NCBI GenBank assembly: GCA_902770195.1
Contig: CACXSA010000012.1
Location: 1 to 64,000 of the forward strand
Source: an uncultured Prevotellaceae bacterium
GTDB taxonomy: Bacteria > Bacteroidota > Bacteroidia > Bacteroidales > Bacteroidaceae
Length of the DNA stretch: 64,000 bases
Direction: 5' to 3'
The notes under the pieces were generated by a model. That model saw only the letters and a list, made by a program, of their open reading frames with translations. It made no database searches and was not told the origin of the DNA. Shown one piece after another: positions 19,232 through 26,990 of this stretch. Both the position numbers and the translations under genes were made by a program. The first letter of the stretch is position 1. Every line of letters starts with the position of its first letter.

Positions 19232-20125
19232 ATGAACAACAGCAAGTATCAGGGCGTGGTGGTACCCATGGTGACACCCGTCACACAGGATGGACGACTG
19301 GACACAGAGGCCGTAAAAAAGATTATCAATTTCTTTGCAGAGCACAAGGTGGCCCCCCTGCTCATGGGAACGACGGGCGAGGGAAACAGCGTGAGTCAGG
19401 CTGACGGTCAGCTGCTGGTGGACACGGCAGTGAAGGCGGCAAACGGCAGGATTCTGATATATGCCGGACTGACGGGCAACTGCTTCATCGAACAGGTGCA
19501 GCAGGCAGAGGTGTATTCGGCTTTGGGTGCCGACGTGATTGTGGCCACGCTGCCCACATACTACGCCCTGACCGCAGAGCAGATGTACGAATATTACAAG
19601 ACGCTGGCCGATAGCATCACGGGTCCGCTGATGCTCTATAACATCTTGGCAACCACCCACATGTCCATTCCCGTGGATGTCATCAAGCGATTGGCCGACC
19701 ATCCCAACATCGTGGGTCTGAAGGATTCCGAGCGCGACTTGGAGCGCATGGCCCAGTGCATCGAGATAACCAAGACGCACGACGATTTCGCCTACTTCTG
19801 CGGATGGGCAGCACAGAGTGCCCACTCCCTGGAATTGGGTGGCAACGGCATCGTTCCCTCCACAGGCAACTTCGTTCCCGACATGTTCCAGCAGCTGTTC
19901 GACGCTGCCATGCAGGGCGACTGGGCAACGGCCAACCGTCTGCAAGACGAAACCAACGAGATTGCCAAGATTTACCAGAAGGACCGCACCCTCGGACAGA
20001 GCCTGAGCGCCCTGAAGGTGATGATGCAGACGAAAGGACTTTGCGAACCGTGGATGCTCATGCCGCTGACGCGATTGTCTGCGGAAGAAGAACAGGCGAT
20101 TGTTTGTCAAATAAGAAATGAATAA
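19232..20125 (+). CDS. DHDPS/N-acetylneuraminate lyase family aldolase
   Basis: A 297-residue class I aldolase of the DapA/NanA family. PLLMGTTGEGNSVS (about residue 40) is the family substrate loop, the catalytic Tyr lies in GPLMLYNILATTHMS (about 134) and the Schiff-base Lys in IVGLKDSERD (about 162). Start at 19232, preceded by an AAGGAG sequence. The gene opens a run of catabolic genes rather than the lysine pathway, so a keto-acid cleavage role on a sugar-acid or sialic-acid-like substrate is likely, but the true substrate cannot be told from sequence. Confidence 0.85.
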   Translation: MNNSKYQGVVVPMVTPVTQDGRLDTEAVKKIINFFAEHKVAPLLMGTTGEGNSVSQADGQLLVDTAVKAANGRILIYAGLTGNCFIEQVQQAEVYSALGADVIVATLPTYYALTAEQMYEYYKTLADSITGPLMLYNILATTHMSIPVDVIKRLADHPNIVGLKDSERDLERMAQCIEITKTHDDFAYFCGWAAQSAHSLELGGNGIVPSTGNFVPDMFQQLFDAAMQGDWATANRLQDETNEIAKIYQKDRTLGQSLSALKVMMQTKGLCEPWMLMPLTRLSAEEEQAIVCQIRNE

Positions 20126-20129
20126 TGTA

Positions 20130-20262
20130 AATGAGTAATGAGTAATGAGTAATGAGTAATGAGTAATTATGATATGATTGTGCAAAATGCCATAGGTATA
20201 ATCGCAAAGCATAGGGGCTTGAGGTAATCATAATTACTCATTACTAATTACTAATTACTAAT
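20130..20262. repeat. Heptanucleotide repeats in opposite orientations
   Basis: AATGAGT is repeated five times at 20130-20164, and its near-complement ATTACTC/ATTACTA four times at 20233-20260. The two arrays can pair across a 68-base gap. They fill most of the space between the aldolase and transporter genes. Confidence 0.85.
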
Positions 20263-20277
20263 TAAATTTGAACAACC

Positions 20278-21828
20278 ATGCACATCATAGACTATATCAT
20301 CGTTTTGCTGTCGATTCTGGCAGCCATCGGAACGGGTGTCTGGTTCGCCCATAAGCAGAAGGACACGTCGCAGTATTTTGCCGGAGGCGGCAAGATTCCC
20401 GCCTGGGCCGTGGGCATCTCCATCTTTGCCACGCTGATTTCCAGCGTGACCTTCCTCGCCTACCCGGGCGCAGCCTATGCCGACAACTGGATACTGCTGG
20501 TGCAGGGACTGATGGTTCCGATTGTCCTGCTGGCCCTTGTCGGCATCATCGTACCGCTGTTCCGCAAGGTCATCCGCCTTTCAACCTACGAATATTTCGA
20601 GCGGCGCTTCGGACTCTTTGCCCGTCTTTACTCGTCGTTTGCCTTCACGTTGGGCCACTTCTCCAAGGCCGGCACGGTGTTCTTCCTCGTCTCGATGGCC
20701 CTCGCCACTTTCCTCGACATCAACATCTACACCATCGTGCTCGTGCTGGGCATTACCATCATCATCCTGACGCTGTTTGGCGGCATGGAGGCCATCGTGT
20801 GGATGGACGTGGCGCAAGGGTTCCTGCTCATCGGAGGCGGCATCATCTGCATCGGCATCCTGCTGTTTGGCATCGACGGTGGACCGGCAGAGACGTTCCG
20901 CATCGCGTCGGAATACAACAAGATAAGCTTCGGCCCTTACGACTGGGACCTGACGCAGCTGACGTTCATCGTGATGGTGCTTAACGGTATTTTCTATGCC
21001 TTGCAGAAATATGGCACCGACCAGACCATCGTGCAGCGCTACCTGGCTGCCAAGAACGACCACGAGGCGAAGAAGGCCGCCTATATCGGTGTGCTGATGA
21101 GTGTTCCCATCTGGGCACTGTTTATGTTCATCGGAACAGCGCTGTTTGCCTATTACCATGCGCAGGGCGCGCCCCTCTTGCCCGAGGGCATCAAGGCCGA
21201 CGAGGTATTCCCCTACTTCATCGCCCACGAGTTGCCCGTCGGCATCCGCGGACTCATCATCGCAGCCCTGGCGGCGGCAGCCATCTCGTCGCTGGACTCA
21301 GACCTGAACTGCCTGTCGGCCATTGCTGTGCAGGACTACTACATGCGTTTCCGCAAGGACGCCACCGACCGCCAGCAGCTGAACTTCGGCCGTTGGATGG
21401 TGGTGGCAGCAGGCATCGGAGCCATTGCCGTGGCCTGCCTCTACATCTCGTGGGGCGGAGAAGGCGTGCTGGGAGCCCTGTTCTCGCTCTACGCCATCTT
21501 CTCGGCAGGCATCGTCGGCATCTTCATCCTCGGACTGTTCTCGCGCCGCGCCAACAGCCAGGGCCTCTACATCGGCATCGCAGCCGCCGTGCTCTATACC
21601 GCCTACGCCGTGCTGACTTCGACCAAGGTCGATATCGACGGCGACGGCGTGAAGCAGACGCTGATAGACCTGGGCGACTGGAACTTCGCACACCATAAGT
21701 ACATGCTGGGCGTCTATAGCCACCTCATCGTCCTCGTCGTGGGCTACGTGGCCAGTTTCTTCTTCAAGACGCCGCTGGCCGACAAGGAGCTGACCATCTG
21801 GGGCTATCTGGAGGAGCGGAAAAAGTAG
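20278..21828 (+). CDS. Sodium:solute symporter (SSS family)
   Basis: A 516-residue membrane protein with about 13-14 hydrophobic segments. Family features are visible: GVWFAHKQKDTSQYFAGGGKIPAWAVGISIFATLISS near the N-terminus and the ALAAAAISSLDSDLN segment (about residue 330), which supplies the sodium-site Ser residues. SSS proteins import sugars, organic acids or amino acids with sodium. It sits between a sialic-acid-lyase-like aldolase and four-carbon acid genes, so a sugar-acid substrate is the simplest guess. A strong hairpin follows it. Confidence 0.9.
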   Translation: MHIIDYIIVLLSILAAIGTGVWFAHKQKDTSQYFAGGGKIPAWAVGISIFATLISSVTFLAYPGAAYADNWILLVQGLMVPIVLLALVGIIVPLFRKVIRLSTYEYFERRFGLFARLYSSFAFTLGHFSKAGTVFFLVSMALATFLDINIYTIVLVLGITIIILTLFGGMEAIVWMDVAQGFLLIGGGIICIGILLFGIDGGPAETFRIASEYNKISFGPYDWDLTQLTFIVMVLNGIFYALQKYGTDQTIVQRYLAAKNDHEAKKAAYIGVLMSVPIWALFMFIGTALFAYYHAQGAPLLPEGIKADEVFPYFIAHELPVGIRGLIIAALAAAAISSLDSDLNCLSAIAVQDYYMRFRKDATDRQQLNFGRWMVVAAGIGAIAVACLYISWGGEGVLGALFSLYAIFSAGIVGIFILGLFSRRANSQGLYIGIAAAVLYTAYAVLTSTKVDIDGDGVKQTLIDLGDWNFAHHKYMLGVYSHLIVLVVGYVASFFFKTPLADKELTIWGYLEERKK

Positions 21829-21853
21829 ATTTTTGTCATCATACCGCTTGGGA

Positions 21854-21885
21854 TTTTACCGCCAACCACTGGCGGTAAAATTTCT
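21854..21885 (+). terminator. Intrinsic terminator after the symporter gene
   Basis: TTTTACCGCCA and TGGCGGTAAAA form a perfect 11-bp stem around a five-base loop, followed by TTTCTTTT. Confidence 0.8.
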
Positions 21886-21897
21886 TTTATGGATATT

Positions 21898-22148
21898 GCT
21901 CGCAAGGTTATTGCGGTAAACGCTCGGATGCAAAGTATTGCATGCAAGGTTATTACGATAAACACTCGATTGAAGAGTGCTGCTCGCAAGGTTATTGCGA
22001 TAAACACTCGGACATCTAGTTATGCTCGCAAGGTTATCGCGATAAACACTCGCGCAGCAAGTTACATCGCAAAGAAAATGCGATAAACACTCGACCGCCG
22101 AGTGCTGCCCGCAAAGTCATTGCGATAAAACTTCACCGCTAGAGTTTT
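21898..22148. repeat. Six tandem 42-bp repeats made of two 21-bp dyad halves
   Basis: Units start at 21898, 21940, 21982, 22024, 22066 and 22107 (41 or 42 bases). One half of each unit is the dyad TCGCAA-ggtta-TTGCGA; the other begins AACACTCG and in two units becomes a dyad, CACTC-gattgaa-GAGTG and CACTC-gaccgcc-GAGTG. The array fills the gap between the terminator and the promoter of the AraC-type gene; no other gene is supported in 21829-22223. Confidence 0.9.
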
Positions 22149-22160
22149 TATAAAAAAGTC

Positions 22161-22191
22161 TTGGCGGTAAAAAATCTTTTTCGTATCTTTG
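22161..22191 (+). promoter_or_regulatory. Promoter of the AraC-type gene
   Basis: TTGG at 22161-22164, a 19-base spacer and TATCTTTG at 22184-22191. The -33 side abuts the end of the 42-bp array and includes a copy of the TGGCGGTAAAA half of the preceding terminator. Confidence 0.65.
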
Positions 22192-22223
22192 CAACCGAAA
22201 CCCCTTTTAAACCCCCGAAGACA

Positions 22224-22688
22224 ATGGAAGCAATCAAGAAACTGACCATCAACGACCTCTACATCTCGCCGTTCACCGCCCGCCGCGTGTACAACGAAGA
22301 CGGCGTGATGAGCTACGTGCCCGTCGAGCGCAACACGAAGCCCACCGGACAGGGCATCATCGACCGGCTGGCGCAGGAAATGGCTGCCGGCAACACCGAC
22401 CACCAGCGGCTGGCTCTCATCATGGGCTGCACCCGCGAGGAGTTCAGCGGATTCATACGCGTGATTACCGGCATGTCGTTCGCCGACTTCCGCCGCCAGT
22501 ACATCTTCCGCTTTGCCGACGACCTGCTGCGATACACCGACCTGTCCGTGGACAAGATAGCCCGCCGCATCGGCGCCTACTCGGCATCCAGCCTCTGCCA
22601 GCAGTTCATAGAATACCGCCACTTCACGCCCAAGCAGCGGCGCATCGCACTGCAACAGCCGCGCGACGCCGGACGGTACCGCATGTAG
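22224..22688 (+). CDS. Small AraC-type transcription regulator
   Basis: A 154-residue protein consisting essentially of an AraC/XylS DNA-binding domain. The first helix-turn-helix is near HQRLALIMGCTREEFSGFIR and the second is DKIARRIGAYSASSLCQQF followed by the family ending YRHFTPKQRR. There is no cupin or sensor domain, only about 60 N-terminal residues, so effector sensing would need a partner or that short segment. Position suggests that it controls the alcohol dehydrogenase-pdxA2-kinase genes that follow 51 bases later. Confidence 0.8.
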   Translation: MEAIKKLTINDLYISPFTARRVYNEDGVMSYVPVERNTKPTGQGIIDRLAQEMAAGNTDHQRLALIMGCTREEFSGFIRVITGMSFADFRRQYIFRFADDLLRYTDLSVDKIARRIGAYSASSLCQQFIEYRHFTPKQRRIALQQPRDAGRYRM

Positions 22689-22739
22689 TGACAAATCGCG
22701 GCGTCGAACGTCTGAAATATAAAAACTAACAACAGAAAT

Positions 22740-23921
22740 ATGAAACAAATCACACTTTTGCAGCCACAGAAAATCGTGTTCGGAACGGGCTGCATCCAGA
22801 CATTAGTAGAAGATTACAAGAAAATGGGGCTCCGTAGGCTCTTTGTGCTGACGGCTCCTCCCATCCGCCCGCTCATCGAAGGCACGCTGGACGAGCTGAA
22901 GGCTGCCGGCGTCGCCATCGAGGTGTTCCAGGACATTGTGGCAGAGCCCACCGTCAACGACTTCAAGAAGATTCTCGAGGTAGCGCGCCAGTTCAAGGCT
23001 GACAGCGTGGCAGGCATCGGTGGCGGTAGCGTGCTCGACGTGACGAAGCTCGTAGCCGCCTTCATCAACAGCGACCAGCAGGTGGAAGACTGCTTCGGCA
23101 CGGGATTCATCACGAAGAAGGGCCTGTGGTTTGCCTGTCTGCCCACCACCGCAGGAACGGGCAGCGAGGTGTCGCCTAACGCCATCCTACTGGACGAGCG
23201 CGACCATCTGAAGAAGGGCATCGTGTCGCCTTTCCTCATTGCCGACGTGGCATACGTTGACCCCAAGCTGACGTGGACCGTGCCTGCCAAAGTGACAGCC
23301 GACACGGGTATGGACGCGCTGACCCACTGCATCGAGGCATACACCAACAAGTTTGCCCATCCGTCGGTCGATATCTATGCCCTACAAGGCATCCGTCTGA
23401 TTGCCGCCAACCTGGAGCGGGCCGTCACACTGGCTCGCGACAACAAACCCGCCGACCTCAGCGACAACCCCTCCTACGTCGAGGCGCGCGAGGCTCTGGC
23501 CTTCGGTTCGCTCTATGGCGGACTCTGCCTCGGACCTGTCAACACCGCCGCCGTCCATGCCCTGAGCTATCCCCTCGGCGGCGAGTTCCACATTCCCCAC
23601 GGACTCAGCAACGCCATCCTCTTGCCCTCGGTCATGAAGTTCAATGCTCCTGCCAACATCAAGCGCCATGCGGAGGTCGCCATTGCCTTGGGCTGCGAGC
23701 CTGGCAAGAACGACGAAGAGACCGCCCAGCGTGGTGTCGATTTCATCTATCGCTTGGCCGATGCCGTCGGCATTCCCGACAAACTGACCGCCCTCGGCAT
23801 CCCCCAGACGGCCGTCGATGGCATGGCAAAAGCCGCCATGCAGGTACAGCGCCTGCTGAAGAACAATCCCCGCGAAGTCACCGAACAGGACGCCCGCGCC
23901 ATCTACAACTCCCTCTATTAA
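22740..23921 (+). CDS. Iron-containing alcohol dehydrogenase
   Basis: A 393-residue group III alcohol dehydrogenase. GIGGGSVLDVTKLVA (about residue 95) is the NAD-binding signature and LPTTAGTGSEVSPNA (about 140) follows. The metal-binding region has the family His residues in DALTHCIEAYTNKFAHP (about 200) and YPLGGEFHIPHGLSNA (about 280). These enzymes oxidise or reduce small alcohols and hydroxy acids. Within this cluster it could oxidise a hydroxy acid or reduce an aldehyde made by the aldolase. The context is an operon with pdxA2 and the DUF1537 kinase. Confidence 0.9.
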   Translation: MKQITLLQPQKIVFGTGCIQTLVEDYKKMGLRRLFVLTAPPIRPLIEGTLDELKAAGVAIEVFQDIVAEPTVNDFKKILEVARQFKADSVAGIGGGSVLDVTKLVAAFINSDQQVEDCFGTGFITKKGLWFACLPTTAGTGSEVSPNAILLDERDHLKKGIVSPFLIADVAYVDPKLTWTVPAKVTADTGMDALTHCIEAYTNKFAHPSVDIYALQGIRLIAANLERAVTLARDNKPADLSDNPSYVEAREALAFGSLYGGLCLGPVNTAAVHALSYPLGGEFHIPHGLSNAILLPSVMKFNAPANIKRHAEVAIALGCEPGKNDEETAQRGVDFIYRLADAVGIPDKLTALGIPQTAVDGMAKAAMQVQRLLKNNPREVTEQDARAIYNSLY

Positions 23922-23969
23922 TCATTCACCGTCTGCTGCGATTCCATCGCAGCCAAAAAAAGAAAAAGT

Positions 23970-25001
23970 ATGACCCCAATATTAGCCATCACCATGGGCG
24001 ACCCCGCAGGCATCGGTCCTGAAATTACCGTGCGCGCCCTCAACAGAAAAGAAACCTACGAGAAGTGCCGCCCCGTCGTCACCGGCGACGCCGCCATCAT
24101 GCGCCAAGCCGTCCAGCTGCTGGGCTTCGACCTGCAGGTGAACGCCATCCAGAACGTCAAGGATGCCAAATTCGAGTTTGGCACCATCGACGTCATTGAC
24201 CTGCAGTGTGTTGACCTCGCCACCTTCGAGTTCGGCAAGGTGCAGCCGCAGTGTGGCAATGCCGCCTTCCAATACATCAAAAAAGCCATCGAACTGGCCA
24301 TGGCCGACGAGGTGGACGGCACCGTGACCGCCCCGCTGAACAAGGAGGCGCTGAACCTGGCTGGTCATCACTACGACGGTCATACCGAGATTTACGCCAC
24401 ATTCACCAATACCAAGAAGTACGCCATGATGCTGGCCGACGAGAACATCCGCGTCATCCACGTATCGACGCACGTCCCCTTGCGCAAGGCCTGCGACTTG
24501 GTAAAGAAGGCCCGCGTCATCGAGTGCGTAGAACTCATCGACGATGCCTGCCGCCAGTTTGGCATAGAAAAGCCCCACATCGGCGTGGCAGGCCTGAACC
24601 CCCACTCCAGCGAGAACGGCATGTTCGGCTACGAGGAAGCCCAGGAAATCATTCCTGCCATTGAGGAACTCCAGGCTCGCGGCTTCGACGTGGAAGGTCC
24701 CGTACCGCCCGACAGCATCTTCGCCAAGGCGAAATGTGGCAAGTTCGACGGCTGCGTAGCCATGTATCACGACCAAGGCCACATCCCCCTGAAGGTATGC
24801 GCCTTCAACTGGAACAAGGAAACGGGCAAGATGGAGTCGGCCAGTGGTGTGAACATCACCCTCGGCCTGCCCATCATCCGCGTCTCCGTGGATCACGGCA
24901 CAGCCTTCGACGTGGCAGGCAAAGGCATTGCCAACGACTCCGCCATGACACTCTCCATCGACTATGCCACAAGAATGGCGATATATAGGAAAAATAAGTA
25001 A
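23970..25001 (+). CDS. pdxA2: 4-phosphoerythronate/threonate dehydrogenase, PdxA2-like
   Basis: A 343-residue PdxA-family protein. ITMGDPAGIGPEI (residues 6-18) is the family start, metal-binding His residues appear in HHYDGHTE (about 135), and YHDQGHIPLKV (about 265) is conserved. Classical PdxA acts in vitamin B6 synthesis, but PdxA2 proteins coupled to a DUF1537 kinase oxidise and decarboxylate four-carbon acid phosphates (threonate/erythronate 4-phosphate) to dihydroxyacetone phosphate. The next gene is such a kinase, so the catabolic role is preferred. Confidence 0.85.
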   Translation: MTPILAITMGDPAGIGPEITVRALNRKETYEKCRPVVTGDAAIMRQAVQLLGFDLQVNAIQNVKDAKFEFGTIDVIDLQCVDLATFEFGKVQPQCGNAAFQYIKKAIELAMADEVDGTVTAPLNKEALNLAGHHYDGHTEIYATFTNTKKYAMMLADENIRVIHVSTHVPLRKACDLVKKARVIECVELIDDACRQFGIEKPHIGVAGLNPHSSENGMFGYEEAQEIIPAIEELQARGFDVEGPVPPDSIFAKAKCGKFDGCVAMYHDQGHIPLKVCAFNWNKETGKMESASGVNITLGLPIIRVSVDHGTAFDVAGKGIANDSAMTLSIDYATRMAIYRKNK

Positions 25002-25045
25002 TCGACGAAGTCGCTTTGTACCTTTAGGTCAAAGAAATAAAAAAT

Positions 25046-25066
25046 AAAAGTGAAAAGTGAAAAGTG
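25046..25066 (+). repeat. Heptanucleotide repeat at a ribosome-binding site
   Basis: AAAAGTG occurs three times directly before AGGAG and the ATG of the kinase gene at 25075. Changes in copy number would alter the translation-start region. Confidence 0.8.
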
Positions 25067-25074
25067 AGGAGCGT

Positions 25075-26289
25075 ATGCTTATCATTGCCGATGACATAAC
25101 AGGGGCTGCCGAAATAGCCGGTATCGCTCATGCCCACGGACAGCAGGCGCGACTCGTCTGCGCCTGTCCCGCCGCCTCGCGTCCCGCCGTCTCCCCCGTA
25201 TACTGCGACTCGGTCGCAGTCACCACCGTCATCGCCACCGACACCCGCTCTATGTCGGAGGCCGATGCGGCAGCCGAAACCCGCCGCATCGCCTCAGCCA
25301 TCAGCCATCATACATCACACATCTTCAAAAAAACCGACTCCGCTCTCCGCGGACACGTCGTCGCCGAACTGAGCGCCCTAATGCAGGCTACGGGCTACCA
25401 ACGTGCCGTCTATCTGCCTGCCAACCCCTCGAAAGGGCGCATCATCCGCAATGGCGTATATTACATAAAGGAAGCGAGTGCCGAGGGCCAAGAAGTAATA
25501 TCCGAGGGCCAAAAGGTGAGAGAGGTCCCCATAGCAGAGACCGCCTTCAGCTACGACCCCGAGTTCCCTGCCAAGACCTCCGTGTTGAAGGAGCGTTTCC
25601 CCGATGCTGAAGCCAAGGGTATCATCATGCCTGATGCTGAAAGCGAAGCGGACATCCGCAACGTTATCCGGCAATATGACGACGGAAAGACCATCTTCGC
25701 CGGAGCTGCCGACCTGTTCACCGCAATCCTCCGCCAAAGGGAATCTAGCAAACCCTGCCCCACCAGCCCTACTAGTTCAACCACCCCTACTAGTAATACT
25801 GCCCCTACCAGTAATACCAGCCCCACCCGCCTCCTCATCCTTTGCGGCAGCACACAGAGCAAGCCCTTAGACCTGGGCATCCCCATTGCGCCTATGCCGC
25901 GCGAGGTTTACGACGGAGAACAAGGTGCCGACTATTGGTTCCAATCGCTCACCTCTCCGCTCTCCGACCGAGCCTGCCCGCCTTCCTCAGAGAAGCCTCT
26001 CACCTCGATAATCCTCACCATTCCCCACACGCATCGTACCGGTAAGGAGACAGCTGTCCATCTGCGTACCGTGATGGCTGAAATGGCGCAACGCTTGGTC
26101 AGCAAGCATTGTCCCGACCACCTTATCATCGAGGGAGGAGCCACCGCCTGGGCTACCCTTCAAGCCCTTGGTTGGACAGACTTCCAGATAAGGCGACAGA
26201 TAGCACCTGGTGTAGTACAAATGAGCGCCACCAATGGAACACTGGTGACGCTCAAACCTGGCAGTTATTCTTGGGGAGGGTTGTTTTAG
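25075..26289 (+). CDS. Four-carbon acid sugar kinase (DUF1537 family)
   Basis: About 404 residues. MLIIADDITGAAEIAGIAH at the N-terminus is the DUF1537 substrate-domain signature, IFKKTDSALRGHV (about residue 84) is also typical, and the C-terminal nucleotide domain shows LLILCGSTQS (about 255) and IEGGATAWATLQALG (about 350). DUF1537 enzymes phosphorylate threonate, erythronate or related acids for PdxA2-type dehydrogenases, the adjacent gene here. A Pro/Thr/Ser/Asn-rich segment (about 225-250, PTSPTSSTTPTS) interrupts the domain junction and is unusual. Start at 25075 rather than the upstream GTG, which lies in a repeat. Confidence 0.85.
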   Translation: MLIIADDITGAAEIAGIAHAHGQQARLVCACPAASRPAVSPVYCDSVAVTTVIATDTRSMSEADAAAETRRIASAISHHTSHIFKKTDSALRGHVVAELSALMQATGYQRAVYLPANPSKGRIIRNGVYYIKEASAEGQEVISEGQKVREVPIAETAFSYDPEFPAKTSVLKERFPDAEAKGIIMPDAESEADIRNVIRQYDDGKTIFAGAADLFTAILRQRESSKPCPTSPTSSTTPTSNTAPTSNTSPTRLLILCGSTQSKPLDLGIPIAPMPREVYDGEQGADYWFQSLTSPLSDRACPPSSEKPLTSIILTIPHTHRTGKETAVHLRTVMAEMAQRLVSKHCPDHLIIEGGATAWATLQALGWTDFQIRRQIAPGVVQMSATNGTLVTLKPGSYSWGGLF

Positions 26290-26990
26290 TCCTTCAGCGA
26301 ATAAGTAACGGTTGTTACTACGCGAACTTTCTTAATATAAGGGGTATTATCGTCGCGGTTGTCTATAGAGAACTGGCCCTGATCGGCACTGACAATCTTG
26401 TTCAGCTTCGAATGTGAGTTCTCGGCAAACTGCTGAGCGGTCTTCTCGGCATTCTCGATAGCCTCCTGCATCATCTTGGGCTTCATCTCCTGGAATGCTA
26501 CGAACTCATACTTCACAGGATTCTCGTAGCCGCCGTCCACGATGGCGACGCCCTCTTTCAGCAAGTCGCCCTGACGGGCTATAATCTTGCGCACCTGCTT
26601 CACGTTCTGGCTGGTCACGGTGATAACCGAGGTGACGATATAGCGATAAGCCTTGTTGTTATCACTATACTCACGAGCCTGCAGGTCAACCACCTGGGGA
26701 GCATTCTCCGTCAGCTCTTCCTGCTTGATGCCACTGCTCAAGAGGAACGACTTGATTTTCTTCTGGGTGCTCCCTATCTTGTCGTACAATGCAGGCAGGT
26801 CGTTACCCACCTCTTTCGATACGATAGGCCATATCACCTTGTCGGCCTCCACTTCCTTTTCGGCCAGTCCCTTCACATTCACCTTCCGGTCTTTCTCCGA
26901 AAAGTTGTCGATACCAGACTTGATAAACCAGCCCATACAGACCAGTCCCAGTGCTATCAGGGCTGAACCTAATACATTTGTTTCTTTCAT
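26286..26990 (-). CDS. SIMPL-domain (DUF541) protein
   Basis: A 234-residue protein with an N-terminal membrane anchor (VLGSALIALGLVCMGWFI) and a periplasmic SIMPL domain (KVNVKGLAEKEVEADKVIWPIVSKEVG...), also called DUF541. The family is widespread, poorly understood and often linked to stress or envelope functions. Its start codon overlaps the stop of the upstream M6 peptidase gene (ATGA), so the two are translationally coupled. It overlaps the 3' end of the convergent kinase gene by four bases. Confidence 0.85.
   Translation of the reverse strand: MKETNVLGSALIALGLVCMGWFIKSGIDNFSEKDRKVNVKGLAEKEVEADKVIWPIVSKEVGNDLPALYDKIGSTQKKIKSFLLSSGIKQEELTENAPQVVDLQAREYSDNNKAYRYIVTSVITVTSQNVKQVRKIIARQGDLLKEGVAIVDGGYENPVKYEFVAFQEMKPKMMQEAIENAEKTAQQFAENSHSKLNKIVSADQGQFSIDNRDDNTPYIKKVRVVTTVTYSLKD

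Noticed and set aside
21889..22086. Small protein of 14-residue repeats encoded by the array
   Set aside because: The open frame follows from 42 being a multiple of three. The array continues past the stop, one unit is 41 bases, and conservation follows the DNA dyads rather than the codons.
21898..22148. CRISPR array
   Set aside because: The variable parts are only about 13 bases, the repeats are degenerate, the unit is built from two similar 21-bp halves, and no cas gene is nearby.
23970..25001. pdxA for vitamin B6 synthesis
   Set aside because: The adjacent DUF1537 kinase and transporter genes point to the catabolic PdxA2 branch, though family level alone cannot separate them.
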